Source of the DNA: Paracoccus sp. SMMA_5_TC
GTDB taxonomy: Bacteria; Pseudomonadota; Alphaproteobacteria; Rhodobacterales; Rhodobacteraceae
Length of the DNA stretch: 64,000 nt
NCBI RefSeq assembly: GCF_009696685.2
Contig: NZ_CP102355.1
Location: forward strand, 1,971,501 to 2,035,500
Direction: 5' to 3'
In this document: positions 18,682 through 29,080 of the stretch, in pieces
How the letters are laid out: each line of letters begins with the position of its first letter
How positions within the stretch are numbered: position 1 is the first letter of the stretch
Notes under the pieces: model-generated
Told to the model about the DNA's origin: nothing
Seen by the model: the letters and a program-made list of their open reading frames with translations, nothing else
The model's database searches: none
Program-made: the position numbers and the translations under genes

Positions 18682-19395
18682 ATGGCCAACAGGACCACTG
18701 CTGCGGTGCTCGCCGCTCTTGTGACCCTTGCCGGCGGTGCCGGCGCAGCGATTGCGCAGGATGCTGCGACCTCGGCCCAGCCCGCGACCGATACGCCGGC
18801 TGCCACCCAGACCGAAGCGCCTGCCGAGGCCCCCGCCGCCGCTTCGACGGAAGCTGCGCCTGCTGCCCAGTCGCCCGCCCCGACCGAGGCGCCTGCGGCC
18901 GAAGCCGGTGAGCCCAAGGTGGGCCAGCCCTATGCCAAGTCGACGCATGGCGACTGGACCTTGCGTTGCATGAAAACGGAAAGCGGCAAGGATCCCTGCG
19001 AGCTTTATCAGCTGATGAAGGACAAGAACGATTCGCCGGTTGCAGAGGCTTCGGTCCTGCCGATGAAAGGCGATGTCTCGGCAGTCATCACCTTCGTTGC
19101 GCCGCTGGAAACCGATCTGCAGGCCGGATTGGGGTTGCAGGTCGATAACGGCAAGGATGCCCGTTACCCGTTCATGCTGTGCGCGCCGGTGGGCTGCATC
19201 TCGCGTATCGGGATGAAGGATTCCGATCTGGCGCCGCTGAAGCGCGGAAAATCGGCCACCGTGTCGGTCCTGCCCTTCGGCGCTGGCAAGGATGAGCTGG
19301 TCAAGCTGCCTCTGTCGCTGTCGGGATTCACCGCCGGCATGGAGGCGCTGATCGCCGCCAACAAGGACGTGACTGCCGAAACCGCCAAGCAGTAA
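18682..19395 (+). CDS. Invasion-associated locus B (IalB) family protein
   Basis: A 237-residue exported protein. A signal peptide (TTAAVLAALVTLAGGAGAAIAQ) is followed by about 60 residues of Ala/Pro/Glu/Thr-rich low-complexity linker and then the IalB domain starting near HGDWTLRCM, with cysteine pairs (MKTESGKDPCELYQ and CAPVGCISRIG) likely forming disulfides. AAAGGA eight bases upstream favours the ATG at 18682 over 18661. Role in the envelope is unknown outside Bartonella. Confidence 0.88.
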   Translation: MANRTTAAVLAALVTLAGGAGAAIAQDAATSAQPATDTPAATQTEAPAEAPAAASTEAAPAAQSPAPTEAPAAEAGEPKVGQPYAKSTHGDWTLRCMKTESGKDPCELYQLMKDKNDSPVAEASVLPMKGDVSAVITFVAPLETDLQAGLGLQVDNGKDARYPFMLCAPVGCISRIGMKDSDLAPLKRGKSATVSVLPFGAGKDELVKLPLSLSGFTAGMEALIAANKDVTAETAKQ

Positions 19396-19417
19396 GGCCC
19401 AAGGATATCCTTAGCCT

Positions 19418-19447
19418 GGCCGGTGCAGGTTTCTGCGCCGGCCTTTT
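19418..19447 (+). terminator. Rho-independent terminator after ialB
   Basis: An 11-bp stem GGCCGGTGCAG/CTGCGCCGGCC (one T-G pair) with loop GTTT, followed by TTTT. Confidence 0.88.
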
Positions 19448-19521
19448 GATTCCGCCACGGATCGGTCGGTGCTGCCTAGATTGTCCATCAGAATTTAAGT
19501 CACATTCAAACTTTTGGATAA

Positions 19522-19559
19522 GGTGGCCCGGAGAGTATGCCGATAAGTTCCGCGCACCA
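19522..19559 (+). promoter_or_regulatory. Structured leader upstream of the NCS2 permease gene
   Basis: The RNA can pair GGTG with CACC and, after an internal loop, CGGA with TCCG around a 16-base loop that includes GCCGATAAG. The helix lies 40 bases before the permease start. Purine transporters are often riboswitch controlled, so a ligand-sensing leader is possible; I cannot assign a class. Confidence 0.3.
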
Positions 19560-19598
19560 TACGAGGAGAGACCACACGAGGATGTAGGAGGGGCCTCA

Positions 19599-21071
19599 TT
19601 GACTGAAACATCACAAAAACCGCGGGAATTTGCACGTCCCGAAGATGAGAAGCTGGGATTGCTGGCCAACCTTGCCTATGGCATGCAGCACATCCTGACC
19701 ATGTATGGCGGGATCGTTGCCGTGCCGCTGATCGTGGGGCAGGCGGCGGGGCTGAGCCCGGCCGACATCGGCCTGCTGATTACCGCTTCGCTGTTTGCGG
19801 GGGGAATGGCCACGATCCTGCAGACCATAGGGCTGCCCTTCTTTGGTTGCCAGCTGCCGCTGGTCCAGGGGGTATCCTTTGCCGGCGTCGCCACGATGAT
19901 CGCCATTTCCGCCAATGGCGGGATGCAGGCGATTTTCGGGGCGGTGATCGCGGCATCGCTTCTGGGGCTGCTGATCACCCCCATATTCTCGCGCATCACA
20001 CGCTTTTTCCCGCCGCTGGTCGCAGGCATCGTCATCACCACCATCGGCTTGACGCTGATGCCGGTGGCCGGTTCCTGGGCCATGGGCGGGAACCGCAACG
20101 CCCCCGATTTCGGCAGTCAGGCCAATATCCTGCTGGCGGGTGCCACGATGCTGATCGTGTTGCTGCTGAGCAAGGTCGGCAACGCCACGATCTCGCGGCT
20201 GTCGATCCTGTTCGCGTTGGTGATCGGCACCCTCGTTGCCTATGTGCTGGGCATGACCGATTTCAGTCAGGTCACGCAGGGGCCCTATTTCGCCCTGCCG
20301 CAGATCTTCCATTTCGGGACGCCTACCTTTGGCGTTGCGGCCACGGTGTCGATGTTCATCGTCATCCTGGTCACACTGGTCGAGACCTCTGCCGACATTT
20401 TTGCTGTCGGCGAGATTGTCGAGACCAAGGTGGATTCGCGTCGCCTGGGCGACGGCCTGCGCGCCGACATGCTGTCCAGCGCAATCGCGCCGATCTTCGG
20501 ATCGTTCACCCAAAGCGCCTTTGCCCAGAACGTCGGCCTGGTGGCCGTGACCGGGGTCAAGAGCCGCTATGTGGTGGCCACCGGCGGGTTGATCCTGGTG
20601 GCGCTGGGACTGCTGCCGGTGATGGGGCGCGTGGTCGCCGCGATTCCTGCCCCGGTCCTGGGCGGGGCGGGCATCGTGCTGTTCGGCACTGTCGCCGCCA
20701 GCGGTATCCGCACGCTGTCACGCGTGGATTATGCCAACAACATGAACCTCATCATCGTGGCAACCTCGATCGGATTCGGCACGATCCCCATCGTGCTGCC
20801 GGATTTCTATCACCACTTTCCGGCATGGGTCTCGACGATCTTTCACAGCGGCATCAGCTCATCGGCGATCATGGCCATTCTGCTGAACCTGGTGTTCAAC
20901 CACTTCACCACCGGCAATCCGGATCAGCCTTCGGTGTTCGGCGCGGCCGCGGAACGCACCATTCGCTATGCCGATATCGCGCAGCTGCGCGACGGCGATT
21001 ATTTTGCGGATGGCAAATTGTATGATGCAGAGGGCAACGAAGTGCCGATGCTGAAGCCTTCGGCCCACTGA
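19599..21071 (+). CDS. NCS2 nucleobase:cation symporter (xanthine/uracil permease family)
   Basis: A 490-residue transporter with about 12-14 hydrophobic segments. Family marks include NLAYGMQHILTMYGG near the N-terminus, GCQLPLVQGVSFAGV, VETSADIFAVGEI near residue 270 (with the substrate-binding Glu of xanthine/urate members) and SAFAQNVGLVAVTGV. QNVG with the upstream ETSAD points to xanthine/uric acid rather than uracil. I choose a TTG start at 19599 because GGAGGGG lies directly upstream; no ATG fits. Confidence 0.9.
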   Translation: MTETSQKPREFARPEDEKLGLLANLAYGMQHILTMYGGIVAVPLIVGQAAGLSPADIGLLITASLFAGGMATILQTIGLPFFGCQLPLVQGVSFAGVATMIAISANGGMQAIFGAVIAASLLGLLITPIFSRITRFFPPLVAGIVITTIGLTLMPVAGSWAMGGNRNAPDFGSQANILLAGATMLIVLLLSKVGNATISRLSILFALVIGTLVAYVLGMTDFSQVTQGPYFALPQIFHFGTPTFGVAATVSMFIVILVTLVETSADIFAVGEIVETKVDSRRLGDGLRADMLSSAIAPIFGSFTQSAFAQNVGLVAVTGVKSRYVVATGGLILVALGLLPVMGRVVAAIPAPVLGGAGIVLFGTVAASGIRTLSRVDYANNMNLIIVATSIGFGTIPIVLPDFYHHFPAWVSTIFHSGISSSAIMAILLNLVFNHFTTGNPDQPSVFGAAAERTIRYADIAQLRDGDYFADGKLYDAEGNEVPMLKPSAH

Positions 21072-21093
21072 CACAGGCCCCGGCGAAAACTGC

Positions 21094-21128
21094 GGCGCGT
21101 CTGCGAATGCAGGCGCGCCCTTCTTTTT
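21094..21128 (+). terminator. Terminator after the NCS2 permease gene
   Basis: An 11-bp stem GGCGCGTCTGC/GCAGGCGCGCC with loop GAAT and a following CTTCTTTTT run. Confidence 0.88.
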
Positions 21129-21156
21129 CCTGTGTCATCGGACCAAAAAATGAAAA

Positions 21157-21182
21157 ACCCGGATCGGCTGGCCGATCCGGGT
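21157..21182 (-). terminator. Terminator of the tRNA-Val transcript
   Basis: A perfect 11-bp stem ACCCGGATCGG/CCGATCCGGGT with a 4-base loop. On the minus strand it runs into TTTT and then another T6, immediately after the tRNA 3' end. Confidence 0.85.
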
Positions 21183-21191
21183 CTGGAATGA

Positions 21192-21266
21192 TGGTGGGCG
21201 ATAACGGATTTGAACCGCTGACATCTTCGATGTGAACGAAGCGCTCTACCGCTGAGCTAATCGCCC
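21192..21266 (-). tRNA. tRNA-Val (anticodon CAC)
   Basis: The minus strand gives a full cloverleaf: acceptor GGGCGAT/ATCGCCC with encoded CCA, D arm GCTC/GAGC, anticodon arm CTTCG-TTCACAT-CGAAG and T loop GTTCAAATC. Anticodon CAC reads GUG. Confidence 0.96.
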
Positions 21267-21341
21267 GATGCGCGCTAGATACCCCCAGTGGCCGCCGGCC
21301 GCAAGAGGGGCTGCGCCAAAAAAAAAAACGCCCACGGGCGT

Positions 21342-21632
21342 TCAGAGTTCGCTTGCGCGTCGACGCAGGCGCAGGGTGATGACCTGACCGCCGCTGCCGT
21401 CGCTGGACATGGTGATGCGCGCGCGCCCCAAAGGCGGCAGCGCCAGCGTCATTCCGGCGGCAATCGCACGATCAAGTTCGGCCAAAGTTGCCTCGACCAC
21501 GGGCTTCACATCGGCGCCCCGCAGCCCGGTGCGCCGCGCCACCTGCGCCAGAAGTTCGCGTTTCTGCAAAACCTTGGCCGTTTGGGGTTCGCGGTGATCG
21601 GCGCGGGCGACCGCAGGGGATGGCCTCGACAT
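21342..21632 (-). CDS. HU/IHF-like DNA-binding protein (short)
   Basis: This 96-residue protein has the HU N-terminal helix pattern LQKRELLAQVARRTGLRGADVKPVVEATLAELDRAI and the LPPLGRARI turn where HU has LPGFG. The arm that would carry the R-N-P-x-T motif is degenerate. It is therefore a divergent alphaproteobacterial HU paralogue. It stands just downstream of lon on the same strand, but with its own 66-base spacer. Confidence 0.75.
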   Translation of the reverse strand: MSRPSPAVARADHREPQTAKVLQKRELLAQVARRTGLRGADVKPVVEATLAELDRAIAAGMTLALPPLGRARITMSSDGSGGQVITLRLRRRASEL

Positions 21633-21698
21633 GGGTATGCTCCCTCGATTGTCGGGCGGTGACGAAAAAACCGCGCGGGCTTGCCGCGCGGTTCGATC

Positions 21699-24122
21699 TC
21701 AGTGGGCGATGGCTTCGCCGCTGCTGCCCTGTTCCCGGGCGGTTGCCGACAACCTGCTGGCTTCCGCCGCAGCTTCCTCGGCGGCCTCATCCCATTCGAT
21801 GGGTTCCGGCATCCGCACCAACGCATGTTGCAAGACCTCGCGCACATGGCTGACGGGGATGATCTGCAAACCCTCCTTGACGTTGGCAGGAATGTCGGCC
21901 AGGTCCTTTTCGTTGTCGGCCGGGATCAGCACAGTCTTGATGCCGCCGCGCAGCGCGGCCAGCAGTTTCTCCTTGAGCCCGCCGATCGCCATGGCATTGC
22001 CGCGCAGCGAAACCTCGCCGGTCATGGCAATGTCCTTGCGCACCGGGATCTGCGTCAGCACCGACACGATCGAGGTCACCATCGCCAGACCAGCCGACGG
22101 CCCGTCCTTTGGTGTGGCGCCGTCGGGGACGTGGACGTGGATGTCGATCGAATCGAACTTAGGCGGCTTCACCCCGATTTGCGGCGCAATCGAGCGCACG
22201 TAGCTGGCGGCGGCGTCGATCGATTCCTTCATCACCTCGCCCAGCTTGCCGGTGGTTTTCATCCGGCCCTTGCCGGGCAACTTCAACGCCTCGATCTGCA
22301 GCAGATCGCCGCCGACCTGCGTCCAGGCCAGCCCCGTGACCACGCCCACCTGATCGTCCTTTTCCGCCAGCCCATAACGATAGCGGCGAACGCCCAGGTA
22401 TTCCTCGGCCTTGGCGGGGGTCACCTCGACCGACGTGACCTTGCCCTTCAGGATTTCGGTCACCGCCTTGCGCGCCAGCTTGGCGATTTCGCGCTCGAGC
22501 GAGCGCACGCCAGCTTCGCGGGTGTAATAGCGGATGACATGGGTCAGCGCCTCGTCGGTGACGGTGAACTCGCCCTTGCGCAGGCCGTTCGCCGCAATCT
22601 GCTTGGGCAGCAGGTGCTGGCGCGCGATCTCGCGTTTTTCATCCTCGGTATAGCCAGACAGGCTGATGATCTCCATCCGGTCCAGAAGCGGGCCGGGCAT
22701 GTTGTAGCTGTTGGCCGTGGTCACGAACATCACGTCCGACAGATCGTATTCCACCTCGAGATAGTGGTCGACGAAAGTCGCGTTCTGTTCGGGATCCAAC
22801 ACCTCGAGCATGGCGCTGGCCGGGTCGCCACGGAAATCCTGGCCCATCTTGTCGATTTCGTCGAGCAGGATCAGCGGGTTCGTGGTCTTGGCCTTTTTCA
22901 GCGCCTGGATGATCTTTCCCGGCATCGAGCCGATATAGGTCCGGCGGTGTCCGCGAATCTCCGACTCGTCGCGCACGCCGCCCAGGCTGATGCGGATGAA
23001 TTCGCGCCCCGTGGCCCGTGCAACCGACCGACCCAGCGAGGTCTTGCCGACGCCGGGCGGACCGACCAGGCACAGGATCGGACCTTTCAGCTTGGCCGAA
23101 CGGTTCTGCACTGCCAGATATTCGATGATCCGTTCCTTGACCTTTTCAAGGCCGTAGTGGTCGGCATCCAGCACCTTTTCGGCCTTGCCCAGATCCTTGC
23201 GGGTGCGCGACTTGACGCCCCAGGGCAGCGACAGCAGCCAATCCAGATAGTTGCGCGACACGGTCGCTTCGGCCGACATCGGGGACATCGACTTCAGCTT
23301 CTTCAGTTCGGCCTCGGCCTTTTCGCGGGCTTCCTTGCTGAATTTGGTCTTTGCGATCTTTTCTTCCAGATCGGCAATTTCGTTCAGCCCGTCCTCGCCA
23401 TCACCCAGCTCCTTCTGAATGGCCTTCATCTGCTCATTCAGGTAATATTCGCGCTGGGTCTTTTCCATCTGGGTCTTGACGCGCGATTTGATCTTCTTTT
23501 CGACCTGCAGGACGGACATTTCACCCTGCATGAGGCCATAGACCTTTTCCAGGCGGTCGGCTGTCACCAGCGTTTCCAGAAGATCCTGTTTCTTGTCCAG
23601 GGTAATGCCCAGATGGCCGCTGACCAGATCCGCCAGCCGCGCGGGTTCGCGCGCCTCGGCAACGGCCGAAATGACCTCTTCGGGGATATTCTTGCGCACC
23701 TTGACATAGCGCTCGAACTCTTCCGCCACGGCGCGGGTCAGGGCAATCAGGGTTTCTTCGTCGCCGGGTTCCTCGACCAGGGATTCACAGCGAGCCTCGA
23801 AATAGGCGTCATTGTCCAGAAACTCGGAAATGCGCACCCGTTCCTTGCCCTCGACCAGAACCTTGACGGTGCCATCGGGCAGTTTCAGCAGTTGCAGTAC
23901 ATTGGCAAGCACGCCGGTGCGAAAGATGCCGTCGGTCGCGGGCTCGTCGACCGCCGCATCCTTTTGCGCCGCCAGCAGAATCGGACGGTCCTGTTCCATC
24001 ACGGCCTCGAGCGCCCGCACCGACTTTTCGCGCCCGACAAACAGGGGCACGATCATGTGCGGGAACACCACGATATCCCGCAGCGGCAGGACCGGATGGG
24101 TCGTATGGGCGAAATCGTTCAT
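21699..24122 (-). CDS. lon: Endopeptidase La (Lon protease)
   Basis: An 807-residue ATP-dependent serine protease. The N-domain starts with [20 protein letters not shown]; Walker [12 protein letters not shown] lies near residue 357, and the C-terminal protease site [12 protein letters not shown] near 678 carries the catalytic Ser, with its Lys about 43 residues on. AAAGGA eight bases before the ATG at 24122 sets the start. It degrades misfolded and regulatory proteins. Confidence 0.97.
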   Translation of the reverse strand: MNDFAHTTHPVLPLRDIVVFPHMIVPLFVGREKSVRALEAVMEQDRPILLAAQKDAAVDEPATDGIFRTGVLANVLQLLKLPDGTVKVLVEGKERVRISEFLDNDAYFEARCESLVEEPGDEETLIALTRAVAEEFERYVKVRKNIPEEVISAVAEAREPARLADLVSGHLGITLDKKQDLLETLVTADRLEKVYGLMQGEMSVLQVEKKIKSRVKTQMEKTQREYYLNEQMKAIQKELGDGEDGLNEIADLEEKIAKTKFSKEAREKAEAELKKLKSMSPMSAEATVSRNYLDWLLSLPWGVKSRTRKDLGKAEKVLDADHYGLEKVKERIIEYLAVQNRSAKLKGPILCLVGPPGVGKTSLGRSVARATGREFIRISLGGVRDESEIRGHRRTYIGSMPGKIIQALKKAKTTNPLILLDEIDKMGQDFRGDPASAMLEVLDPEQNATFVDHYLEVEYDLSDVMFVTTANSYNMPGPLLDRMEIISLSGYTEDEKREIARQHLLPKQIAANGLRKGEFTVTDEALTHVIRYYTREAGVRSLEREIAKLARKAVTEILKGKVTSVEVTPAKAEEYLGVRRYRYGLAEKDDQVGVVTGLAWTQVGGDLLQIEALKLPGKGRMKTTGKLGEVMKESIDAAASYVRSIAPQIGVKPPKFDSIDIHVHVPDGATPKDGPSAGLAMVTSIVSVLTQIPVRKDIAMTGEVSLRGNAMAIGGLKEKLLAALRGGIKTVLIPADNEKDLADIPANVKEGLQIIPVSHVREVLQHALVRMPEPIEWDEAAEEAAAEASRLSATAREQGSSGEAIAH

Positions 24123-24191
24123 GGAATCAGTCCTTTCTCGCCAAGAGGGGCGACCCCCGCAGCAGGCAGTCTGCACCTCTTGCTGGCTGAC

Positions 24192-24220
24192 AAGATAGGA
24201 AGCGGCGGCGGCAGGTTCAA
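24192..24220 (-). promoter_or_regulatory. Promoter upstream of lon
   Basis: On the minus strand TTGAAC and TATCTT are 17 bases apart. The same bases (ATTGAAC, CCTATCTT) resemble an alphaproteobacterial heat-shock sigma promoter, which would fit lon. Confidence 0.55.
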
Positions 24221-24274
24221 TGGTTGTTCTGTTCGCAATTTGTTCGAAAGCCTTGCCGCTTGTGAGAATGCAAA

Positions 24275-24298
24275 AGACCCCCGCTTCTGCGGGGGTCT
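24275..24298 (-). terminator. Terminator of csbD
   Basis: A perfect 10-bp stem AGACCCCCGC/GCGGGGGTCT with loop of four bases; on the minus strand it runs into TTTT. Confidence 0.85.
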
Positions 24299-24331
24299 GC
24301 CGTCACGCACCTGGGTGACTGATGCGGGCGA

Positions 24332-24532
24332 TCAGGTCTTGTCGCGGAAGAAGGTGTTGATCTGATCGTCAGCTTCTTCCTTGGTCCAGCCATATTTCTC
24401 TTGCAGCTTGCCCGCCAGCTTGTCCTTGCGGCCGGCAACCTCGGTCAGCTCGTCATCGGTCAGGTCGCCCCATTTTTCCTTCACCGAACCTTTCAGCTGG
24501 TTCCATTTGCCTTCGATGATATCCCAGTTCAT
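24332..24532 (-). CDS. CsbD-family stress protein
   Basis: The 66-residue, highly charged protein starts MNWDIIEGKWNQLKG, the family signature, followed by KWGDLTDDELTEVAG. CsbD-like proteins are general-stress proteins in many bacteria. AAGGA precedes the ATG. The upstream EcfG-type promoter and the downstream terminator make it a single-gene stress transcript. Confidence 0.93.
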   Translation of the reverse strand: MNWDIIEGKWNQLKGSVKEKWGDLTDDELTEVAGRKDKLAGKLQEKYGWTKEEADDQINTFFRDKT

Positions 24533-24578
24533 TTCGTCATCCTTCGACTGTTTGGTGTCAGAGGTCGTGTGCCATCTG

Positions 24579-24604
24579 AACGGCCCGATCGCCGATCCGG
24601 TTCC
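24579..24604 (-). promoter_or_regulatory. EcfG-type general stress promoter of csbD
   Basis: On the minus strand GGAAC and CGTT are separated by exactly 17 bases, the consensus of the alphaproteobacterial EcfG sigma factor. The -10 element ends about 45 bases before the csbD start. The rest of the 394-base gap up to 24926 shows nothing else firm. Confidence 0.7.
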
Positions 24605-24926
24605 CGCGGAAATCGCATTTGGCAATAGGCAGAGGACAAAGGTCTGATACGCGGGCAAAATAAAATTCGGCCCCGCCAGTGAAAGATGACGACCGGACAC
24701 GGCGTGTGCCGCGCCGCGCCCGGTCTTGCCGAACCTGTAAAAGAGAAAATCGTTGAACGGCACATCGACCCTGCCGTCAAAGCGCGCGCAATAGAACCTG
24801 CCTTTTTGGTGAGGTTGCCGGCCTGCCGGATTGGCCCGGGTTCATTCGCAGAAGATCACGTCCAGAACTGGAAAGATTTGTGGTCGTGATGATAATGCAG
24901 ATTGCAGCAAGACGGAAAATGGTGCG

Positions 24927-26144
24927 ATGGGGGAAAACAGGGGCAAGGAACGCGAGGCACGCGAACGCCGCCAGGCCGCCAACCGGGCCGAGCGGGCAGC
25001 GCGCGCGCAGGCGCGCAAGGCGGAACGTGACCGCAAGCGCGAGGCCGCTGCCCCCCGGGAGGATGTTGTCGCGCCCGAACAGGCGTCGCAGGCGCTGCCC
25101 TCGGTTCCCCGTCGGTTGAGCGATGTCTTGCCCCCCGATCTGGATCAGCAGCCCCTGGCGCCGCCTTTTCAGCTTTTGCTGATCGGACAGGGCCAGCGCA
25201 TCGGTTTGCAGGCGTTGCTGTTCGTGGCCAGCCTGCGCCACAGCGCCCCTGACTGGACCGGCAGCTTGATCGTGGCCGAGCCGCAGCCCCAGGCAGCCTG
25301 GCAGGGGCATGATACCCTGATGCCCGATCCGATACGGGGCGCCCTGCAGGAACTGGGCGCGCAGATCGTGCCTTTCGTTGCCTCGCGTTTTGGTGCCGAC
25401 TATCCCTATGGCAACAAGATCGAGGCGCTTTCGATCCTGTCGTCCGACTTGCCCTTTGTGTTCTTCGACAGCGACACGCTGATCACCGGCCCGATAGAAC
25501 GTCTGCAATGGGATTTCGCGCGCCCCTCGGCCTCGATGCGGCGGACCGGCACCTGGCCCGAGCCCCCGCCCTACGGACCGGGTTACAGCCAGATATGGAA
25601 ATCGCTTTACGACCGGTTCGGATTGGATTTCGCATCCTCGCTGGACATGGAACAGCCGGACGAACATTGGGAACGCTATCTGTATTTCAATGCCGGCTGG
25701 TTCCTGGGCCAGGACGCAGCGCGTTTCGGATCACTGTTTGCAGATTGGGCTCAGGCCATCCTTGCCGATCCTGGCGAGGCACTGGCCTGCCAGAGCCTGG
25801 ATCCGTGGCTGGATCAGATCACGCTGCCCCTGGTGATTCATGCACTGGGAGGCGGGCGGCCGGATGCGCGTCTTGCCGGTCTGGACGGCTGGGCAAGCTG
25901 TCATTATCGCAACCTGCCGCTGCTTTATGCCCGCGAATCCGACCGTGTTCTGGAACTGGTCGAAACGCTGGCCCGTCACCCGCTGATCGAGCCCGTGCTG
26001 CGCAAGGATGGCGCGGCCCAGCGGTTGATCTATGAGGGGCAGGGTCGGCAGGCCATTCGACCGCTCTTCGCTGAGGACGATCCCCCGGCGCCGGAACCTG
26101 CGATCCGCAGACGCTTGCGACAGGCAGGTCTGTGGCTGACCTAA
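24927..26144 (+). CDS. Glycosyltransferase-like hypothetical protein
   Basis: A 405-residue protein. The first 50 residues are a highly charged Arg/Glu/Ala helix, probably a coiled coil. From about residue 85 a Rossmann-like domain begins, and FVFFDSDTLI near residue 185 is a DxD-type motif as in GT-A nucleotide-sugar transferases. Later YLYFNAGWFLGQD and a C-terminal HYRNLPLLY fit the same fold. No signal peptide is seen. Donor and acceptor are unknown. The start at 24927 is a choice; upstream in-frame codons exist. Confidence 0.6.
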   Translation: MGENRGKEREARERRQAANRAERAARAQARKAERDRKREAAAPREDVVAPEQASQALPSVPRRLSDVLPPDLDQQPLAPPFQLLLIGQGQRIGLQALLFVASLRHSAPDWTGSLIVAEPQPQAAWQGHDTLMPDPIRGALQELGAQIVPFVASRFGADYPYGNKIEALSILSSDLPFVFFDSDTLITGPIERLQWDFARPSASMRRTGTWPEPPPYGPGYSQIWKSLYDRFGLDFASSLDMEQPDEHWERYLYFNAGWFLGQDAARFGSLFADWAQAILADPGEALACQSLDPWLDQITLPLVIHALGGGRPDARLAGLDGWASCHYRNLPLLYARESDRVLELVETLARHPLIEPVLRKDGAAQRLIYEGQGRQAIRPLFAEDDPPAPEPAIRRRLRQAGLWLT

Positions 26145-26436
26145 TCGTCGAACTGCGTTCAGGCCGATTGATCGCTGACACCAATGCCTGATTGGCGATG
26201 GAACGCCCTTCCGCCTGCCCGATCTTGCGCGGGTTGATGAACCGATCACCCGCCCATCGCCTTGGCTGACGGCAAACTGCATTTGCAACCGCGACAACAG
26301 GCAGGCCCGACCTGATCGCGGCGATGCCCGTCGCGCCTTTGCGCAGGGTCAGGCCGTTGCAGGTTGGACCCGCGCATTCCCATATCCGCTTTGGGTCGTG
26401 CCTTTGCTTGTCGCGATGTTCGGCCGCGCTTCCTGT
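26145..26436. other. Gap between convergent genes, nothing recognised
   Basis: These 292 bases between the two convergent genes hold no convincing reading frame, RNA or terminator. The base composition is like the surroundings. It may be a decayed remnant. Confidence 0.5.
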
Positions 26437-27948
26437 TCAGCGCAGATTTTCCGGCAGCAGCGCCTGGGGCAGATTCTGGTAGCAGACGGGGCGAAGAAAG
26501 CGGCGGATCGACAGGGTTCCGACGCTGGTGGCGCCGAAATTGGTGCTGGCAGGATAGGGGCCCCCATGCACCATGGCGTCGCAGACCTCGACCCCGGTCG
26601 GATAGCCGTTGGCCAGCACGCGACCGGCCTTGCGCTCCAGAACGGGCATGAGCGTGGCCGCCAGCGCAAGGTCGTCATCATCAAGATGCAGCGTTGCCGT
26701 CAGCTGCCCCGGCAGCGACATCGCCAGTTGCCGCATCTGATTGCTGTCGGTGACGCGCACGATCAGCCCCAAAGGTCCGAACACTTCATGTCCCAGCCCG
26801 GGGTCGGCCATGAAGGCCGCCCCGGTGGTCTGGTATAGACTGGGCAGTGCTTCGCGTCCGTTTCTGTCGCTACGCAGGACCGCGCGCAGATCGGGGTGAC
26901 GGTCCAGCCATGCCTGGCCCTGTCGATAGGCCTGGGCGATGCCCTGCGTCAGCATCGTCTGCGGTTCGACCCTGGCCAGGGCCTCGGCTGCCGCCTGCAC
27001 ATAGATATCGGCATCGGCCCCGTCGCGCAGGACGACGATGCCGGGATTGGTGCAGAACTGCCCGGCGCCCAATGTCAGGGACGCGGCCCAGCCCCGGGCG
27101 ATCTCGGCCCCGCGGCGCGCCAGGGCTGCGGGGAGCACGAACATCGGATTGATGCTTCCCAGTTCGCCAAAGAACGGGATCGGTTCGGGTCGAGCCGCGC
27201 AGATGTCGAACAATGCACGCCCCCCGGCGAGGCTGCCGGTAAACCCTACGGCCCGGATCAGCGGATGGCTGACCAGCGCCTGACCGATCTCGTGGCTGTC
27301 GCCCTGAATCAGGCTGAAGGTTCCGGGGTGAATGTCGCACTGAACGATGGCGGCATGGACCGCCTCGGCAATGATTTCAGCCGTGCCGGGGTGTGCAGGA
27401 TGACCCTTGACGACAACCGGACAACCCGCCGCCAGGGCGGCCGCCGTATCGCCTCCGGCGGTCGAGAACGCCAGCGGAAAATTCGAGGCGCCGAACACGG
27501 CCACCGGACCGATGGGACGCTGGATCAGGCGAATGTCCGGTCGTGGCGGCTGGCGATCGGGCAGGGCAGGGTCATGACGTCGATCCAGATGCCCGCCTTT
27601 TCGCACATGTTCCGCGAAAAGGCGCAGCTGTCCGGTCGTGCGGGCGCGTTCACCGTCAAGGCGGGCGCGGGGAAGTCCGGTTTCGCGGCTGGCGATGTCG
27701 GTGATGATTTCGCCGCGGGCCTCGATATGATCGGCAATGCTATCCAGAAAACTGGCCCGAACCATGTCCGGGCAGTGACCATAGCTGGCAAAGGCATCTT
27801 CGGCCGCAGCGCATGCCTGATCGATCAGTTCGGGTGTTCCGACCGAAAACCCATGCGACGGCCCCTGCACAGGGTCGTTGTCGAAGCGCGCGGCGGTTCC
27901 GATCCAGCTGCCGGCGATCAAGTGGTTGCCATGGGGGCTATAGTGCAT
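26437..27948 (-). CDS. Aldehyde dehydrogenase, alpha-ketoglutaric semialdehyde dehydrogenase type
   Basis: A 503-residue ALDH of the NADP(+)-dependent group that oxidises 2,5-dioxopentanoate to 2-oxoglutarate. The catalytic Cys is in GAGQFCTNPG near residue 302, the Glu in FFGELGSINPMF near 267, and the cofactor segment VFGASNFPLAFS near 150. It follows the DapA-like gene at 42 bases on the same strand. AAAGGA upstream supports the start at 27948. Together the two steps turn a hydroxyproline- or sugar-acid-derived intermediate into 2-oxoglutarate. Confidence 0.85.
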   Translation of the reverse strand: MHYSPHGNHLIAGSWIGTAARFDNDPVQGPSHGFSVGTPELIDQACAAAEDAFASYGHCPDMVRASFLDSIADHIEARGEIITDIASRETGLPRARLDGERARTTGQLRLFAEHVRKGGHLDRRHDPALPDRQPPRPDIRLIQRPIGPVAVFGASNFPLAFSTAGGDTAAALAAGCPVVVKGHPAHPGTAEIIAEAVHAAIVQCDIHPGTFSLIQGDSHEIGQALVSHPLIRAVGFTGSLAGGRALFDICAARPEPIPFFGELGSINPMFVLPAALARRGAEIARGWAASLTLGAGQFCTNPGIVVLRDGADADIYVQAAAEALARVEPQTMLTQGIAQAYRQGQAWLDRHPDLRAVLRSDRNGREALPSLYQTTGAAFMADPGLGHEVFGPLGLIVRVTDSNQMRQLAMSLPGQLTATLHLDDDDLALAATLMPVLERKAGRVLANGYPTGVEVCDAMVHGGPYPASTNFGATSVGTLSIRRFLRPVCYQNLPQALLPENLR

Positions 27949-27990
27949 TGTCGCGATCCTTTCGCTGCCCATGTCGGAGTGCCTGAGCCG

Positions 27991-28953
<963 letters not shown>

Positions 28954-29020
28954 ACCGATGGCTCCATATGCGTGCGCGGGGCGCGATTCTGCTGGCACCA
29001 TCCTAATCATTGCATTTTAT

Positions 29021-29030
29021 TTGTCGACAA
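29021..29030. promoter_or_regulatory. Palindromic operator candidate upstream of the DapA-like gene
   Basis: The perfect palindrome TTGTCGACAA lies 68 bases before the start codon, flanked by GCATTT and AAATGC in inverted orientation. GntR-family repressors of amino-acid and sugar-acid catabolism often bind such sites. Confidence 0.4.
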
Positions 29031-29080
29031 CAAATGCGCAAGAAGCCGCGCGCTGCTGCTTGCGATAGGTCAGCGGGAAG

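Noticed and set aside
21681..24365. 894-codon + strand open frame
   Set aside because: It is antisense to lon, whose motifs are complete. Composition is that of a shadow frame.
24753..24780. Inverted repeat TTGAACGGCA/TGCCGTCAA in the csbD to glycosyltransferase spacer
   Set aside because: Imperfect and without linked regulator; could be chance in a 394-base spacer.
26145..26436. Possible decayed resolvase or insertion sequence
   Set aside because: Minus-strand translation gives only short unremarkable stretches; no inverted repeats or transposase motifs.
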